Of a stretch of 60,174 nt of DNA, positions 44,459-53,799 are shown piece by piece (within the stretch, counting starts at the first letter, position 1; the number at the start of each line of letters is the position of its first letter). Under the pieces are notes generated by a model. It was not told where the DNA came from and did no database searches. It was given only the letters and a program-made list of their open reading frames with translations. The position numbers and the translations under genes are program-made. This DNA is from an uncultured Alphaproteobacteria bacterium (lineage in GTDB: Bacteria; Pseudomonadota; Alphaproteobacteria; Thalassobaculales; Thalassobaculaceae), in the NCBI GenBank assembly GCA_902589475.1, contig CACITD010000008.1, forward strand, positions 1 through 60,174. The letters are read 5' to 3'.

Positions 44459-46048
44459 TCAAACACCTATAGCCACCCCGTCTCTCCGAGGGTCGGCGGC
44501 GCCGGCGAGCGAACCTGAGAAGGGATCTCGTGAAACCGCTTGCATCCCGCCACACTGCATCGTAAACGGACCTGGATTTTTGATATCATGGCCTCGCCGT
44601 TTTAATTCCTCGGTCACTTTATTAGCCACTCGGCTCTCCAGCACAACTTCTTTTCCATCAAATAGTCTTGCACGAGGTGCTTCTATAGCTTGTCTCAAAT
44701 TTAAACCAAAATCAGCATAGTGCACGAATGCCTGCGCCTGAGTCTGCATGATGCCGTAGCTTCCTGGGGTCCCTAATGCTAAGACAGCTTGATCATCTTT
44801 TAGCGAGATCGATGGACTTAAACACATTGCCCATCGTTGTCCGCCCACCAAATGATTTGGTGATGCAGGATTCAAATCTCCCCAATACATGAAGTTATTC
44901 ATGCAAACCCCTGTACCAGGAATTACAACTGTCGACCCCCACGGCGAACCTAAACTTTGAGTAAGACAAATCATGTTACCTTCACGGTCAGCAATTGAGA
45001 TGGAAGTCGTATGAGATTTATTTTCTGCCATCTGAGGCGTTACTTGTTCGCCAAATTGTTCTGTTAATCCTTCGATAACTTGGTTGTCAGCAACACGCTT
45101 CCGAAGGGGCTGTATATTTCTATCAGTTAAAAGCTCTACGATTTCTTCAATTGATTTGTTATTGTTATCAATCCGTACACCCGCGGCAACACGAATAGCG
45201 CGGAATACTGTATCCAGATGTTCGGTGCCTAGATGATCAAATTTATCTAAATCAAAGCCTTCTAAAATTCGCATCGTTAATAAAAACTGAAAAGCTTCGG
45301 CCGGCGGAGGCGGTACATGTATAGCAAATCCCCTGTAAATAGCGCTAACAGGTTCTTGCCATTCCGGTCTGACTGACCGCAAATCTTTAATTGACATACA
45401 GCCACCTAGCTCTTGCAAATGATCAATAATTTTTTTACCCAGCGCACCGTCATATAGATATGAACTTCCTTGTGATGCGATACCTTCGAAGGTTTCGGCT
45501 AATTCGGGTTGTTTCAAAACCCATCCCTCGCAAACCTTTCCTGAGGGGTTAGTATATATTCTGCTCCATTCGGGCGTACATGCCCTGCTGGCGGTAGTAT
45601 GAGCCATGTGAGCGTAGAGGGCTGATACAGGAAAACCATCACGCGCATGCCTGATGGCGGGGGATAAAACGTCCGGTAATTTTCTTCTGCCATAAGTATC
45701 TAGTAGTTCGCTCCAACCAGCTAAGTTTCCAGGTATTCCACTGGCAGAAGGCCCTGTCATGGTGTCTTCTTTAGTCAGGACATTTGACTTAAAATCAAAT
45801 GGAACATTAGGCGTAAAATCAAGACATCTGACACGCTTTTCTGAACTAATCCAGCATGTTGCAACCCCCAACCCAGCTAAACTAGACATAAATGGTTCTA
45901 CAACGTTTAATGTAGAAACCGTAGCAATCATGGCATCAAAAGCGTTGCCACCACCTTTCAAGATTTCCGCCCCGGCTGCCGACGCTAGAGGGTGCGCAGA
46001 GGCAACCATTCCTCCTAAAGCTCTAGAAGGTGAATGAGTTAAGTTCAT
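44459..46048 (-). CDS. Gamma-glutamyltransferase-like Ntn hydrolase
   Basis: This is a self-processing amidase of 529 residues. The start GGMVASAHPLASAAGAEILK and GGGNAFDAMIAT are typical of the large subunit. The autocleavage nucleophile is T347 in SHTTSISIADREGN, followed by SLGSPWGS and, near the end, MQCGGMQAVSRDP with the family's glycine motif. The oxyanion part is intact. No signal peptide is seen, unlike periplasmic GGT of E. coli, so it probably acts in the cytoplasm on gamma-glutamyl or acyl amides. Convergent with the MBL gene without any gap. Confidence 0.9.
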   Translation of the reverse strand: MNLTHSPSRALGGMVASAHPLASAAGAEILKGGGNAFDAMIATVSTLNVVEPFMSSLAGLGVATCWISSEKRVRCLDFTPNVPFDFKSNVLTKEDTMTGPSASGIPGNLAGWSELLDTYGRRKLPDVLSPAIRHARDGFPVSALYAHMAHTTASRACTPEWSRIYTNPSGKVCEGWVLKQPELAETFEGIASQGSSYLYDGALGKKIIDHLQELGGCMSIKDLRSVRPEWQEPVSAIYRGFAIHVPPPPAEAFQFLLTMRILEGFDLDKFDHLGTEHLDTVFRAIRVAAGVRIDNNNKSIEEIVELLTDRNIQPLRKRVADNQVIEGLTEQFGEQVTPQMAENKSHTTSISIADREGNMICLTQSLGSPWGSTVVIPGTGVCMNNFMYWGDLNPASPNHLVGGQRWAMCLSPSISLKDDQAVLALGTPGSYGIMQTQAQAFVHYADFGLNLRQAIEAPRARLFDGKEVVLESRVANKVTEELKRRGHDIKNPGPFTMQCGGMQAVSRDPFSGSLAGAADPRRDGVAIGV

Positions 46049-46114
46049 TTTCTTACCTCCAAAGTTCTTTTCTAAATACCTATCGAAATCTTCATTGAGA
46101 ATGAAATGTCTAAG

Positions 46115-47269
46115 TCAGATTTCAATACCTTTTGAATGCGTGGATGGTACAAGGTTCTGCACCTGCTTCGAGCGTTTTTCAAGCCAGTATTCATAAGGGC
46201 TCGGCATGAGGCTATACGAACTCGAGACTCCAAGCTTTTGGGCCGCATCAATTGGCCAATTTGGATTATGCATCGCCTCTCGCGCTATAGCAATGAGATC
46301 AGCCTTCTGTTTTTGGAGGATTTCTTCTGCTTGGTCAGCGTGCACGATCAAGCCTACAGCCATGGTATTTATTTTAGCCTCTTTTTTTAGTTTATCTGCA
46401 TAGGGTACCTGATACCCATACCCAACCGGCCCGGCACTTACTACCGGCGCCCCTCGTATACCTCCCGACGAACAGTCTATCACATCAACACCTTTTTGCT
46501 TGAGTAAAACGGAAAGCCTAACATTTTCATCTGGTCCCCAACCTGCATCATCTTCAACCGACAATCTAACAAATAATGGCTTACCGTCGGGCCATTGTGA
46601 ACGTACTGCCTCCACGATTTCTAAGGCAAACCTCATTCTATTTTCTTCAGACCCACCGTATCTATCATTCCGGCGATTAACATGAGGTGAAAGAAATTGG
46701 TGTATTAGATAACCGTGGGCTGCGTGGATCTCTAAGACGTCGAAACCGGCCTTGTTTGCGCGTTCGGCGGCATCTCCCCATTTTTGGACAATATCTTGGA
46801 CCTCGTCGACGGATAGTGAACGCGGGGGTGGATCTCCAGGGTCACCTTCGCCTGTTGAGGAAACTAATTCCCAGCTGTCCCAGTCTTCAATTTCTGGCAG
46901 AGGATCGAGAGGTTTTCCTCCCTCCCACGGCCGATACCTTCGAGCCTTCCTTCCACTATGACCCAACTGAATGCCAGGGCAAGAGCCATACATTCTAATA
47001 AAATCAGATAATTTTTTGAAGTAAGGGATAAATTCGTCGTTCCACAAACCGAGATCACCAACTGTTCCACAACCTCTTCGTTCTACTTTTGTTGACTCAA
47101 CGAAAACAAGACCGGCTCCGCCTGCAGCGTAACGTCCAACACTCATTACATGCCAATCAGTAGGAAAACCTTTAACGCCCGAATACTGATGCATTGGAGC
47201 AATCACCACTCGGTTTTTAAGTTCTATATCTCTGAGAGTAAAAGGTGAAAATAAAAGAGGTGAATTCAT
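46115..47269 (-). CDS. Old-yellow-enzyme family flavin oxidoreductase
   Basis: This FMN-dependent ene-reductase of 384 residues is close to the YqjM/XenA subgroup in layout. Active-site blocks are IQLGHSGRKA, EIHAAHGYLIHQFLSPHVN with the substrate-binding His residues, RNDRYGGSEENR and VGLIVHADQAEEIL. The redox-tuning cysteine of this subgroup (PMCMYS) is replaced here by H27 in IAPMHQYSG. It reduces an activated C=C bond. It is 28 bases downstream of the maleate-isomerase-like gene (same strand), which could supply a conjugated acid. Confidence 0.93.
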   Translation of the reverse strand: MNSPLLFSPFTLRDIELKNRVVIAPMHQYSGVKGFPTDWHVMSVGRYAAGGAGLVFVESTKVERRGCGTVGDLGLWNDEFIPYFKKLSDFIRMYGSCPGIQLGHSGRKARRYRPWEGGKPLDPLPEIEDWDSWELVSSTGEGDPGDPPPRSLSVDEVQDIVQKWGDAAERANKAGFDVLEIHAAHGYLIHQFLSPHVNRRNDRYGGSEENRMRFALEIVEAVRSQWPDGKPLFVRLSVEDDAGWGPDENVRLSVLLKQKGVDVIDCSSGGIRGAPVVSAGPVGYGYQVPYADKLKKEAKINTMAVGLIVHADQAEEILQKQKADLIAIAREAMHNPNWPIDAAQKLGVSSSYSLMPSPYEYWLEKRSKQVQNLVPSTHSKGIEI

Positions 47270-47297
47270 AACTTTACCAAACTTTGCTTATAAATTT

Positions 47298-48041
47298 TTA
47301 GGACATCTCAAAAAGCAGCCCCCTACCCTTGATTTGGTCAGGAAGCTTTGCTGCTTTCATTGTTCGCCAAAATAATGATTGCGTGCTCGATGTAACCGGT
47401 TTACCTAGCGCGCTCTCGATCTTGGGTATTGCTGCTAAAGTAGGCATATCGCAGCAACTTAAAACCACTGCTTCAACATTTTCATGACTGCCCAAGTTGA
47501 CGGCTCTTTCCACAATTAGATCACTTGGAACTCGGTTCATGTTTTTAAATTTTTGCTGGGATTCGTCCACGATAATGCTCTCGTCCTGTATAACCTCAAT
47601 CCCATTCTCTTTGAAGAATCCGCATTCTTTATCATTGGTTTCCTGTGGATATGGTGTGATCATAATTATGTTCTTAGCTTTAAAAACTCTCATTGCCTCT
47701 ACGAGTGCTGCTGCTGCAGTTACTGTTGGCTTTCCTGTCTTTTTTGAAAGCTCAGTTTCATACACTATTGGGTTACCTTTGGCTGAACTAGCTGTGCAAG
47801 CATAAGCGATAACATCTGGTTCTGCAGAATTTACTTCGTCTATTACGCGGGGTAAGTGGCTTTCCATTTCATCGAAAGGCTTTTCAAAGCGCTCAGCAAA
47901 AAAGGGCATCCGTGAAGTATGTATAGTTATTCCATCCGGTGCCATTTCCCAGAATTCAGTTTCCGCTACCGTATTAGTTGATGGCACCATAAGTGCCATA
48001 CGAGCTTTGGCACCATAAACACGTTGAACAGAATGTTCCAT
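47298..48041 (-). CDS. Maleate cis-trans isomerase-like protein
   Basis: This 247-residue member of the Asp/Glu racemase superfamily belongs to the maleate isomerase branch: LMVPSTNTVAETEF at the N-terminus, the first cysteine C82 in IAYACTASSA and the second C196 in VLSCCDMPTL. Both catalytic cysteines are present, in contrast to the two relatives at 15288 and 15962. Maleate or a substituted maleate (as from nicotinate or gentisate routes) is a plausible substrate. I chose the ATG at 48041 since it has GAGAGG upstream at proper spacing; the track of residues before it is not conserved-looking. It probably forms an operon with the OYE gene. Confidence 0.88.
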   Translation of the reverse strand: MEHSVQRVYGAKARMALMVPSTNTVAETEFWEMAPDGITIHTSRMPFFAERFEKPFDEMESHLPRVIDEVNSAEPDVIAYACTASSAKGNPIVYETELSKKTGKPTVTAAAALVEAMRVFKAKNIIMITPYPQETNDKECGFFKENGIEVIQDESIIVDESQQKFKNMNRVPSDLIVERAVNLGSHENVEAVVLSCCDMPTLAAIPKIESALGKPVTSSTQSLFWRTMKAAKLPDQIKGRGLLFEMS

Positions 48042-48141
48042 TTCAGATCCTCTCAGCTGCAATGAATTATTTTCAGTTTGTAAAATCTTAACAATTCGCT
48101 TACTGAATTAACAACTAAGAAACGAAAGATTTGATAAAAAT

Positions 48142-49053
48142 ATGAATTCCGCCCAGACAATAAAACTGGCAGCCGTTTCACGAAATTATTTTAACATGCC
48201 TATATGGGTTGCCACCCATTGCGATCTTTTCAAAGAAGAGAACCTGCAAGTTGATATCGAATTGCACGAGCCTATTGACAAAGTAACTGAGCGACTTGAA
48301 AAAGGTAGGGTGCAGCTTGCACTTGGTGTTACGGAACATGTTATTCTTAATCATGAGGCAGGTGGCACCCTAACAATAATAGGTGGAAATGTTAATAAAT
48401 TGCCATTTTCGCTTATTGCTAAACCATCGATAAAAGAATTCAGTGATCTCAAGAACAAGGTAATTGGTGTGTCCTCAAAATTAGCGGGAAGCTCGTCATT
48501 GATAATGAAGATACTCGAGACACAAGGACTGAAGTATCCAAAAGATTATGATTTGGCTGAAGTTGGTCCAATCCTAGCGCGGTGGGAAAAACTTCAATCA
48601 GGAGAAATAGATGCTGGCCTCCAAGGCACACCATTGAATCAAATCGCATCAGAACAGGGGTTTAATTCCATAGTAGAACCCAAAAGTTATTTTCCTCACT
48701 TTCAATTCACTTCCTTAAATGTCGACGCACGCTGGGCCCAAAACAATTTAAAATTGCTTGCGGGTTTTATGAGAGCTTTCATCAAAGCTCATCGACTTTT
48801 TTTTAGTGATCAAAAACTTATGCGAGACATAGCTATCAAAGAAACTGGCATTTCGGGAAAGCACGCAGATAGTGCATGGAAAGAATATACTCAAGAAAAT
48901 ATGTTTTCGATAAATGGTGAATTTAGTATAGAAGGCATACAATGTTTGATAGATGAGAGTGCGCTGATACGTTCAATTGCCAAGAGGCGAGGAAGGAACG
49001 CGGCAGACTACGTAAATGGTCAATTTATTACTGACGCGTTAGGATTGATCTGA
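48142..49053 (+). CDS. NMT1/THI5-like substrate-binding-fold protein without signal peptide
   Basis: This 303-residue protein has the NMT1/THI5 periplasmic-binding fold: IKLAAVSRNYFNMPIWVATH, KEENLQVDIELH, FSDLKNKVIGVSS and LEVAEVGP-like strands. It has no signal peptide or lipobox; the N-terminus MNSAQTIKLAAVSR runs directly into strand one. No ABC ATPase or permease gene is adjacent. Either it is exported by another route or it acts in the cytoplasm, as an enzyme or ligand-binding protein. It is divergent from the maleate-isomerase-like gene, with 100 bases between the two starts, and is followed by a hydroxyacid dehydrogenase gene 77 bases on. Confidence 0.82.
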   Translation: MNSAQTIKLAAVSRNYFNMPIWVATHCDLFKEENLQVDIELHEPIDKVTERLEKGRVQLALGVTEHVILNHEAGGTLTIIGGNVNKLPFSLIAKPSIKEFSDLKNKVIGVSSKLAGSSSLIMKILETQGLKYPKDYDLAEVGPILARWEKLQSGEIDAGLQGTPLNQIASEQGFNSIVEPKSYFPHFQFTSLNVDARWAQNNLKLLAGFMRAFIKAHRLFFSDQKLMRDIAIKETGISGKHADSAWKEYTQENMFSINGEFSIEGIQCLIDESALIRSIAKRRGRNAADYVNGQFITDALGLI

Positions 49054-49130
49054 ATGGTTACCGTAATGACAACTTCTTTAGTTTTAAGGCTTATCTTCAC
49101 GTACACTAACCATTTCTAGGATTATTCCGT

Positions 49131-50105
49131 ATGGACTCTGTAACGGTAGCCGTACTTGATTGCTTTTCACCAATTATCGCGAGCAAGCTTCTCTCAAAGT
49201 TACCTCGAGGTTGGACCCTCGTTCCGATAGGTCGGACTACGTTTAAAGAAAGAAAAACTGCCATAAAGAATGCAACTGCGGCATTAGTCATGGGTGCTCC
49301 TTTAAACGAAAGGCTCCTTCTTGAGGCTGATAATTTATTGTATATACAAAAACTAGGCGCTGGTGTAGATAATATAGACTTAAACTACTGTAGAGAGCAT
49401 AAAATAGGTGTTGGTAGATTGAATGCAGGTAATGCTATTCCTGTAGCTGAGCATACCCTGATGCTGATGCTTGCTGCCAGCCGTCAACTTGTAAATTTTG
49501 ACAAAAGCACCCGAGCCGGGTCATGGCAAAAAGAGCTTGCACGGGGTTCCAATCAAAGTGTACATGGAAAGACAGTTGGTATTGTTGGGCTAGGAGCTAT
49601 CGGTCGTCAAGTTGCTAAGCTTTTGTGTCCCTTTGGGGTACGGCTTCTATATTGTGATCCTGTGCCAGCACCACAAAAATTGCATAGAACACTAAACCTG
49701 AAACAGGTTGATCTAAATCAAATTCTAAAACTTTCAGATATTATCACACTTCACTGCCCGCTAAATGCCGATACGAGGAATCTAATAGACAAAAAAGCAA
49801 TAAAACATATAAAAAAAGGTGCGATAATCATAAATTGCGCCAGGGGTGGCCTTATCGACGAGACTGCACTGGTGGAGGCGCTAGAGGCAGGGCAATTATT
49901 TTCAGTAGGTCTCGATACTTTTTCAAAAGAACCACCCGATAATGTGTCCCTTCTAGAGTCAGAAAATACCGTGATTTCCCCGCATTGCGCTGGAGCTACG
50001 CTGGATAATTTTGATGATATCGCGGAGCGAGCGATAGCCAATATAAAATCGTTTTTGAGGGACGAGACCATACCTCGAGAGGACATAGTATACGACCCTA
50101 GATGA
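49131..50105 (+). CDS. D-isomer-specific 2-hydroxyacid dehydrogenase
   Basis: This NAD(P)-dependent dehydrogenase of 324 residues shows VGIVGLGAIGRQVAKLL for the nucleotide, NAGNAIPVAEHTL for the substrate loop, NCARGGLIDETALV with the catalytic Arg, and the Glu/His pair in FSKEPP and ISPHCAGAT. It is only moderately similar to the enzyme at 26317, so they are not a recent duplication. Glyoxylate or hydroxypyruvate reductase-like activity is possible. Confidence 0.92.
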   Translation: MDSVTVAVLDCFSPIIASKLLSKLPRGWTLVPIGRTTFKERKTAIKNATAALVMGAPLNERLLLEADNLLYIQKLGAGVDNIDLNYCREHKIGVGRLNAGNAIPVAEHTLMLMLAASRQLVNFDKSTRAGSWQKELARGSNQSVHGKTVGIVGLGAIGRQVAKLLCPFGVRLLYCDPVPAPQKLHRTLNLKQVDLNQILKLSDIITLHCPLNADTRNLIDKKAIKHIKKGAIIINCARGGLIDETALVEALEAGQLFSVGLDTFSKEPPDNVSLLESENTVISPHCAGATLDNFDDIAERAIANIKSFLRDETIPREDIVYDPR

Positions 50106-50204
50106 GCGACCTCTGATCTAAAGAGAGTTGTGACGTTAAAGGTATCAAATATAAACACCACTTATATACGGAATATTTTTAAACCCTATTGTTGAGATAA
50201 AAAA

Positions 50205-51476
50205 ATGTTAATTGAAATACTGTGTACTGGTGATGAAATTTTAACCGGTAAAACTGTCAACACAAACTACAGTCACATGGCTAGTCGCCTTAACGAAGTA
50301 AGCTTAAAAATGCACTGGGGTACAATTGTTGGAGACAGCCGTGAAGACCTGCGAGAAGCGTTTGAACAAGCCTCCAAACGAGCAGATATTGTTATCGTAA
50401 ACGGTGGATTAGGACCTACGGTTGACGATTTATCACAAGAAATTGCGGCAGAAGCTGCAGGTGTAAAACTCAAATTAAACCAGGCATGGTTAGATAGGAT
50501 GCTAACTTTTTATCAGAGACGAGGTAGGACCATGCCTCCAAACAATAAAAAACAAGCGTTACTCCCGGAAGGCGCCGAATTTATTGATAATCCAATAGGC
50601 ACAGCGTGCGGTTTTGCAATTGATATTGGCAATGCAAGATTCTTTTTCACGCCCGGGGTGCCGAGGGAAATGAAACGTATGTTGGACGAACAAATAATAC
50701 CACGCTTACTGCAAATGAGTGGCGTTAAAAAACTGACGACGCTTAAACGCTTTCATTCATTTGGAATTGGAGAGTCTCGCGCGGATCAGATGTTAAATGA
50801 TATTGAAACAGATAAAAATAAAGAATTCGTTAAACTTGGTTTTCAAGCTCATTATCCACAACTTGAAACAAAGATTGTTATTCAGGCAGAAAATGAGTCT
50901 GAAACAGAAGAAATCCTGCAACCTATAATAAAGACGGTAAGAGAGAGGTTTGGAAATTTTATAATTGCTGAAGACAATGCAACTTTGGAAGGATCAATTT
51001 TAGCAGAGTTGGCCAGAACAAATTCAACTCTTGCTACAGCTGAAATGTATACAAGCGGTGCGATTTCAGCCCGCTTGAACCCCCCAGTTGGAGATCCTGA
51101 CCCCGTATTAAGAAGTTTAGTTTCTAGAGATCTCAAAGAATTATCTCGGGCAGTCAACCTTACTTTACAGGAGGAAGCTATTTCTTTTAACACTGAGAGC
51201 GCAGAAAAAATTTCTACTGCTCTTAGAACTGAGGCGGCTTCAACCTATGCCCTCGCCACACTATTAAATATCGATCGAGACAAGGATGGCATCGAAGCTG
51301 GGGGCGATATTATTATAGGTATATCGACACTGGGTGGCCCATATTGCAGAAAAGCCAGAATACTAGGTGGTCATGAATGGGTGCGTCTGGGAGCGATAGA
51401 GCTGACTTTGGATGTGTTTCGTCGGCACCTTATGAAACTTCCTATTGACGAGCGTATAGATTTTGAGAAACGCTAA
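50205..51476 (+). CDS. CinA-like protein with degenerate C-terminal amidase domain
   Basis: This 423-residue protein has the CinA architecture. The N-terminal molybdopterin-binding-like domain (1-170: ILCTGDEILTGKTVNTN, VNGGLGPTVDD, FFTPGVPREM) is well conserved and in CinA has ADP-ribose pyrophosphatase-type activity. The C-terminal domain (about 262-420) aligns with PncC, the NMN deamidase, but the nucleophile motif AESCTGG is AEMYTSG at 279-285, so the catalytic serine is lost. It also contains an unusual insert rich in acidic residues (RDKDGIEAGGDIIIG). It may be a binding or regulatory protein. Confidence 0.85.
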   Translation: MLIEILCTGDEILTGKTVNTNYSHMASRLNEVSLKMHWGTIVGDSREDLREAFEQASKRADIVIVNGGLGPTVDDLSQEIAAEAAGVKLKLNQAWLDRMLTFYQRRGRTMPPNNKKQALLPEGAEFIDNPIGTACGFAIDIGNARFFFTPGVPREMKRMLDEQIIPRLLQMSGVKKLTTLKRFHSFGIGESRADQMLNDIETDKNKEFVKLGFQAHYPQLETKIVIQAENESETEEILQPIIKTVRERFGNFIIAEDNATLEGSILAELARTNSTLATAEMYTSGAISARLNPPVGDPDPVLRSLVSRDLKELSRAVNLTLQEEAISFNTESAEKISTALRTEAASTYALATLLNIDRDKDGIEAGGDIIIGISTLGGPYCRKARILGGHEWVRLGAIELTLDVFRRHLMKLPIDERIDFEKR

Positions 51477-51540
51477 TGTAATCCGCCGTCAAATAAATTT
51501 TCATTATTTCAATCATCTATTTATTTAGTGAGCGCTTATA

Positions 51541-52659
51541 ATGTTTGATCATGCGAATTATTTTCCCACCACAGACCAAGCATGGGCATCAGAGCGTGCT
51601 TTTTGGCGGGAACAACTGCAACCGGCGGTCAACTTTGCGCTCGAAAACGAAGCAAAATTAGACCGAAACATCCAAAAAGCCCTTGAGAACCGAGCATTTG
51701 CCGAACCGCCACCTTGGGGCGACATAATAGGAATAACCCGTCCTAGAGCAGGGCCACATGGGATTATTCTTTTAAACGGTAAAATATTAACTAAATGGGG
51801 AGATATTTACCGCCCGGATATAACGTTTTCAGTCGCAAAGAGCTTTCTGTCGATTTGCGCGGGGCTATTGTTAGATGATGGTCTTATCCCGAGCTTTGAC
51901 GACCCTATAAAAAAGCTTGTCGACGACGGTGGATTTGATAGCGCTCAGAACAGAGATATTACTTGGCGGCAGATGTTACAGATGACTAGTGAATGGCATG
52001 GTGAATTATGGGGAAAACCAGACCAGATCGACCATAATCGAGATCTAACGATCCAACCCAACGACAACACGACCAAAGGAGAACAGCGACAATTAAAAAA
52101 ACCTGGAACTTACTGGGAATACAATGATGTTCGAGTTAATCGTTTATCACTTGCCTTGCTCCGAGTGGCGAAACAGCCGCTACCTGATTTGCTTAAAGAG
52201 CGAATAATGGATCCAATTAATGCCAGCCAAACCTGGGAGTGGCACGGCTACGAGAACTCTTGGATAAATTTAAGAGGCCGGCAAATGCAGTCAGTGTCCG
52301 GCGGGTCGCACTGGGGTGGAGGATTATTCATCAACTCTTTAGATCAGGCGCGCATAGGTTTACTCATGTTGAACCGAGGACGCTGGAACGGGAAACAGCT
52401 TTTGTCAGAAAATTATATCAGCCAAGCACTTACACCCTGCAGCGTAAACGCAGATTATGGACTATTCTGGTGGTTAAATAATAGTGGGAAGCGCCTGACC
52501 AACGCTACACCTAACAGTGCTTGTGCTGTAGGGTTTGGTGGTAATTTTATCTGGATTGAACCTGATTTTAAACTCGTTTGTGTTACACGCTGGCTTGAAA
52601 GCTCTGCCTACGATGAGTTTTGTCAAAAAGTTTTAAACATTATCAGGTCAAACGGGTGA
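51541..52659 (+). CDS. Serine hydrolase of the beta-lactamase/class C PBP family
   Basis: This 372-residue hydrolase has the active-site SxxK tetrad at S97-V-A-K100 in ITFSVAKSFLS and a Tyr-based second motif in WEYNDVRVN. GGLFINSLDQARIGLLML and AVGFGGNFIWI near the C-terminus are typical of this esterase-like family. No signal peptide is apparent, which points to an esterase or amidase in the cytoplasm and not to antibiotic resistance. Neighbouring genes give no direct hint of substrate. Confidence 0.88.
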   Translation: MFDHANYFPTTDQAWASERAFWREQLQPAVNFALENEAKLDRNIQKALENRAFAEPPPWGDIIGITRPRAGPHGIILLNGKILTKWGDIYRPDITFSVAKSFLSICAGLLLDDGLIPSFDDPIKKLVDDGGFDSAQNRDITWRQMLQMTSEWHGELWGKPDQIDHNRDLTIQPNDNTTKGEQRQLKKPGTYWEYNDVRVNRLSLALLRVAKQPLPDLLKERIMDPINASQTWEWHGYENSWINLRGRQMQSVSGGSHWGGGLFINSLDQARIGLLMLNRGRWNGKQLLSENYISQALTPCSVNADYGLFWWLNNSGKRLTNATPNSACAVGFGGNFIWIEPDFKLVCVTRWLESSAYDEFCQKVLNIIRSNG

Positions 52660-52681
52660 GGATAACTTTACAATATCGTAC

Positions 52682-53548
52682 TTATTGAAAACTTGCTGGC
52701 GGCGCTGCGCCCTTAATCTGTGTTCTTTGCATCAATCTTCTGGCGCTACTATCAAATGGATCGCGTCGATGCATGGTGGCTCTATTATCCCACAGTAATA
52801 AATCGCCAACGCGCCACTTATGCGTGTAGGAGTTACTTGCAAGCGCCGCATATTCCCACAATGTATCCAAAAGTGTTTCTGATGCTTCTCTGTCTAATCC
52901 GACTATGTAAGCATTCTTTCTTCTTCCAAGATATAGGACGGGCCTTCCGTTGCGAGGATGCGCACACACTATCGGGTGCGGTTGCCCTTCACATGTCATA
53001 GGGTCATTATCTTCGCGAATACCCTTACGCAAAAAACCGCCTGAGTTATAGGTGCCATCATGCTTAATCACCTTCTTCTTAATACTATCGCGGATTTTCT
53101 CGGGTAACGCGTCATAAGCTGCTGCCATGCCGCACAACGAAGTATTACCACCCTCTAGCGGCACCTCAATTGCGTAAAGCATCGAGAAATCGGGTGGATT
53201 GGGCAAATACGACATATCTGTATGCCAAACAGCTTCGCCTGCACCCAGTGAACCGATAGGTTTATCATTATCATCCAAAATGTTGGAAACGATATAGATT
53301 TCAGGAAATCCGTCGACAGCTGTTTTACCATTCTCCATTTGTGGAGCATGGTCTAAATCACCAAACATTTTACTAAATGTTACCAGACTTTCCGGCGAAA
53401 GTTCCTGGTTCCGAAAAAGGAGCCCTCCATAAGTATCCAAAGCAATTTTTATGTCTTTAAATTTTACAGCATCGAAATTCGTTATATCAAAATCTAATAT
53501 TTCGGCACCAACGGAATCTGATAACGGGTTTAAATTTAATTTCGCCAT
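52682..53548 (-). CDS. TauD/TfdA family Fe(II)/2-oxoglutarate dioxygenase
   Basis: This 288-residue dioxygenase has the iron triad H109 and D111 in VWHTDMSYLP and H260 in ATMHRRDPFD, plus the 2-oxoglutarate-binding arginine near 270 (SARRLMQRTQI). The N-terminus DSVGAEILDFDIT is that of the TauD group. Substrates in the family include taurine, alkylsulfates and aryloxyacetates; no sulfonate transporter is adjacent, so substrate is open. It is convergent with the serine hydrolase gene and divergent from the PilZ gene. Confidence 0.92.
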   Translation of the reverse strand: MAKLNLNPLSDSVGAEILDFDITNFDAVKFKDIKIALDTYGGLLFRNQELSPESLVTFSKMFGDLDHAPQMENGKTAVDGFPEIYIVSNILDDNDKPIGSLGAGEAVWHTDMSYLPNPPDFSMLYAIEVPLEGGNTSLCGMAAAYDALPEKIRDSIKKKVIKHDGTYNSGGFLRKGIREDNDPMTCEGQPHPIVCAHPRNGRPVLYLGRRKNAYIVGLDREASETLLDTLWEYAALASNSYTHKWRVGDLLLWDNRATMHRRDPFDSSARRLMQRTQIKGAAPPASFQ

Positions 53549-53799
53549 CTCCTATTCCTCCTCCCTTAAACCATGCACAGTCGTTTAAAAAGAGACTTCT
53601 ACCAGATGCATTGCAATCCTTGAACTGTCAAACTTTAGGCCAATCAAAATTGGTTGCTTCTGTAATGTCTTTATATTTTAGTGTAAATTGAACTGAAATT
53701 TATTAAAATATCAATCCTTCGACACAAGAAATATTTTCAAAAAGTCCGACATAATAAATAAGTAATATGAAAACTGAAACAAACTTGTAGGAGTTAGCA

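Noticed and set aside
51541-52659. Antibiotic-resistance beta-lactamase
   Set aside because: It has the SxxK fold motif but no signal peptide or resistance context; the esterase/class C PBP-like family fits better.
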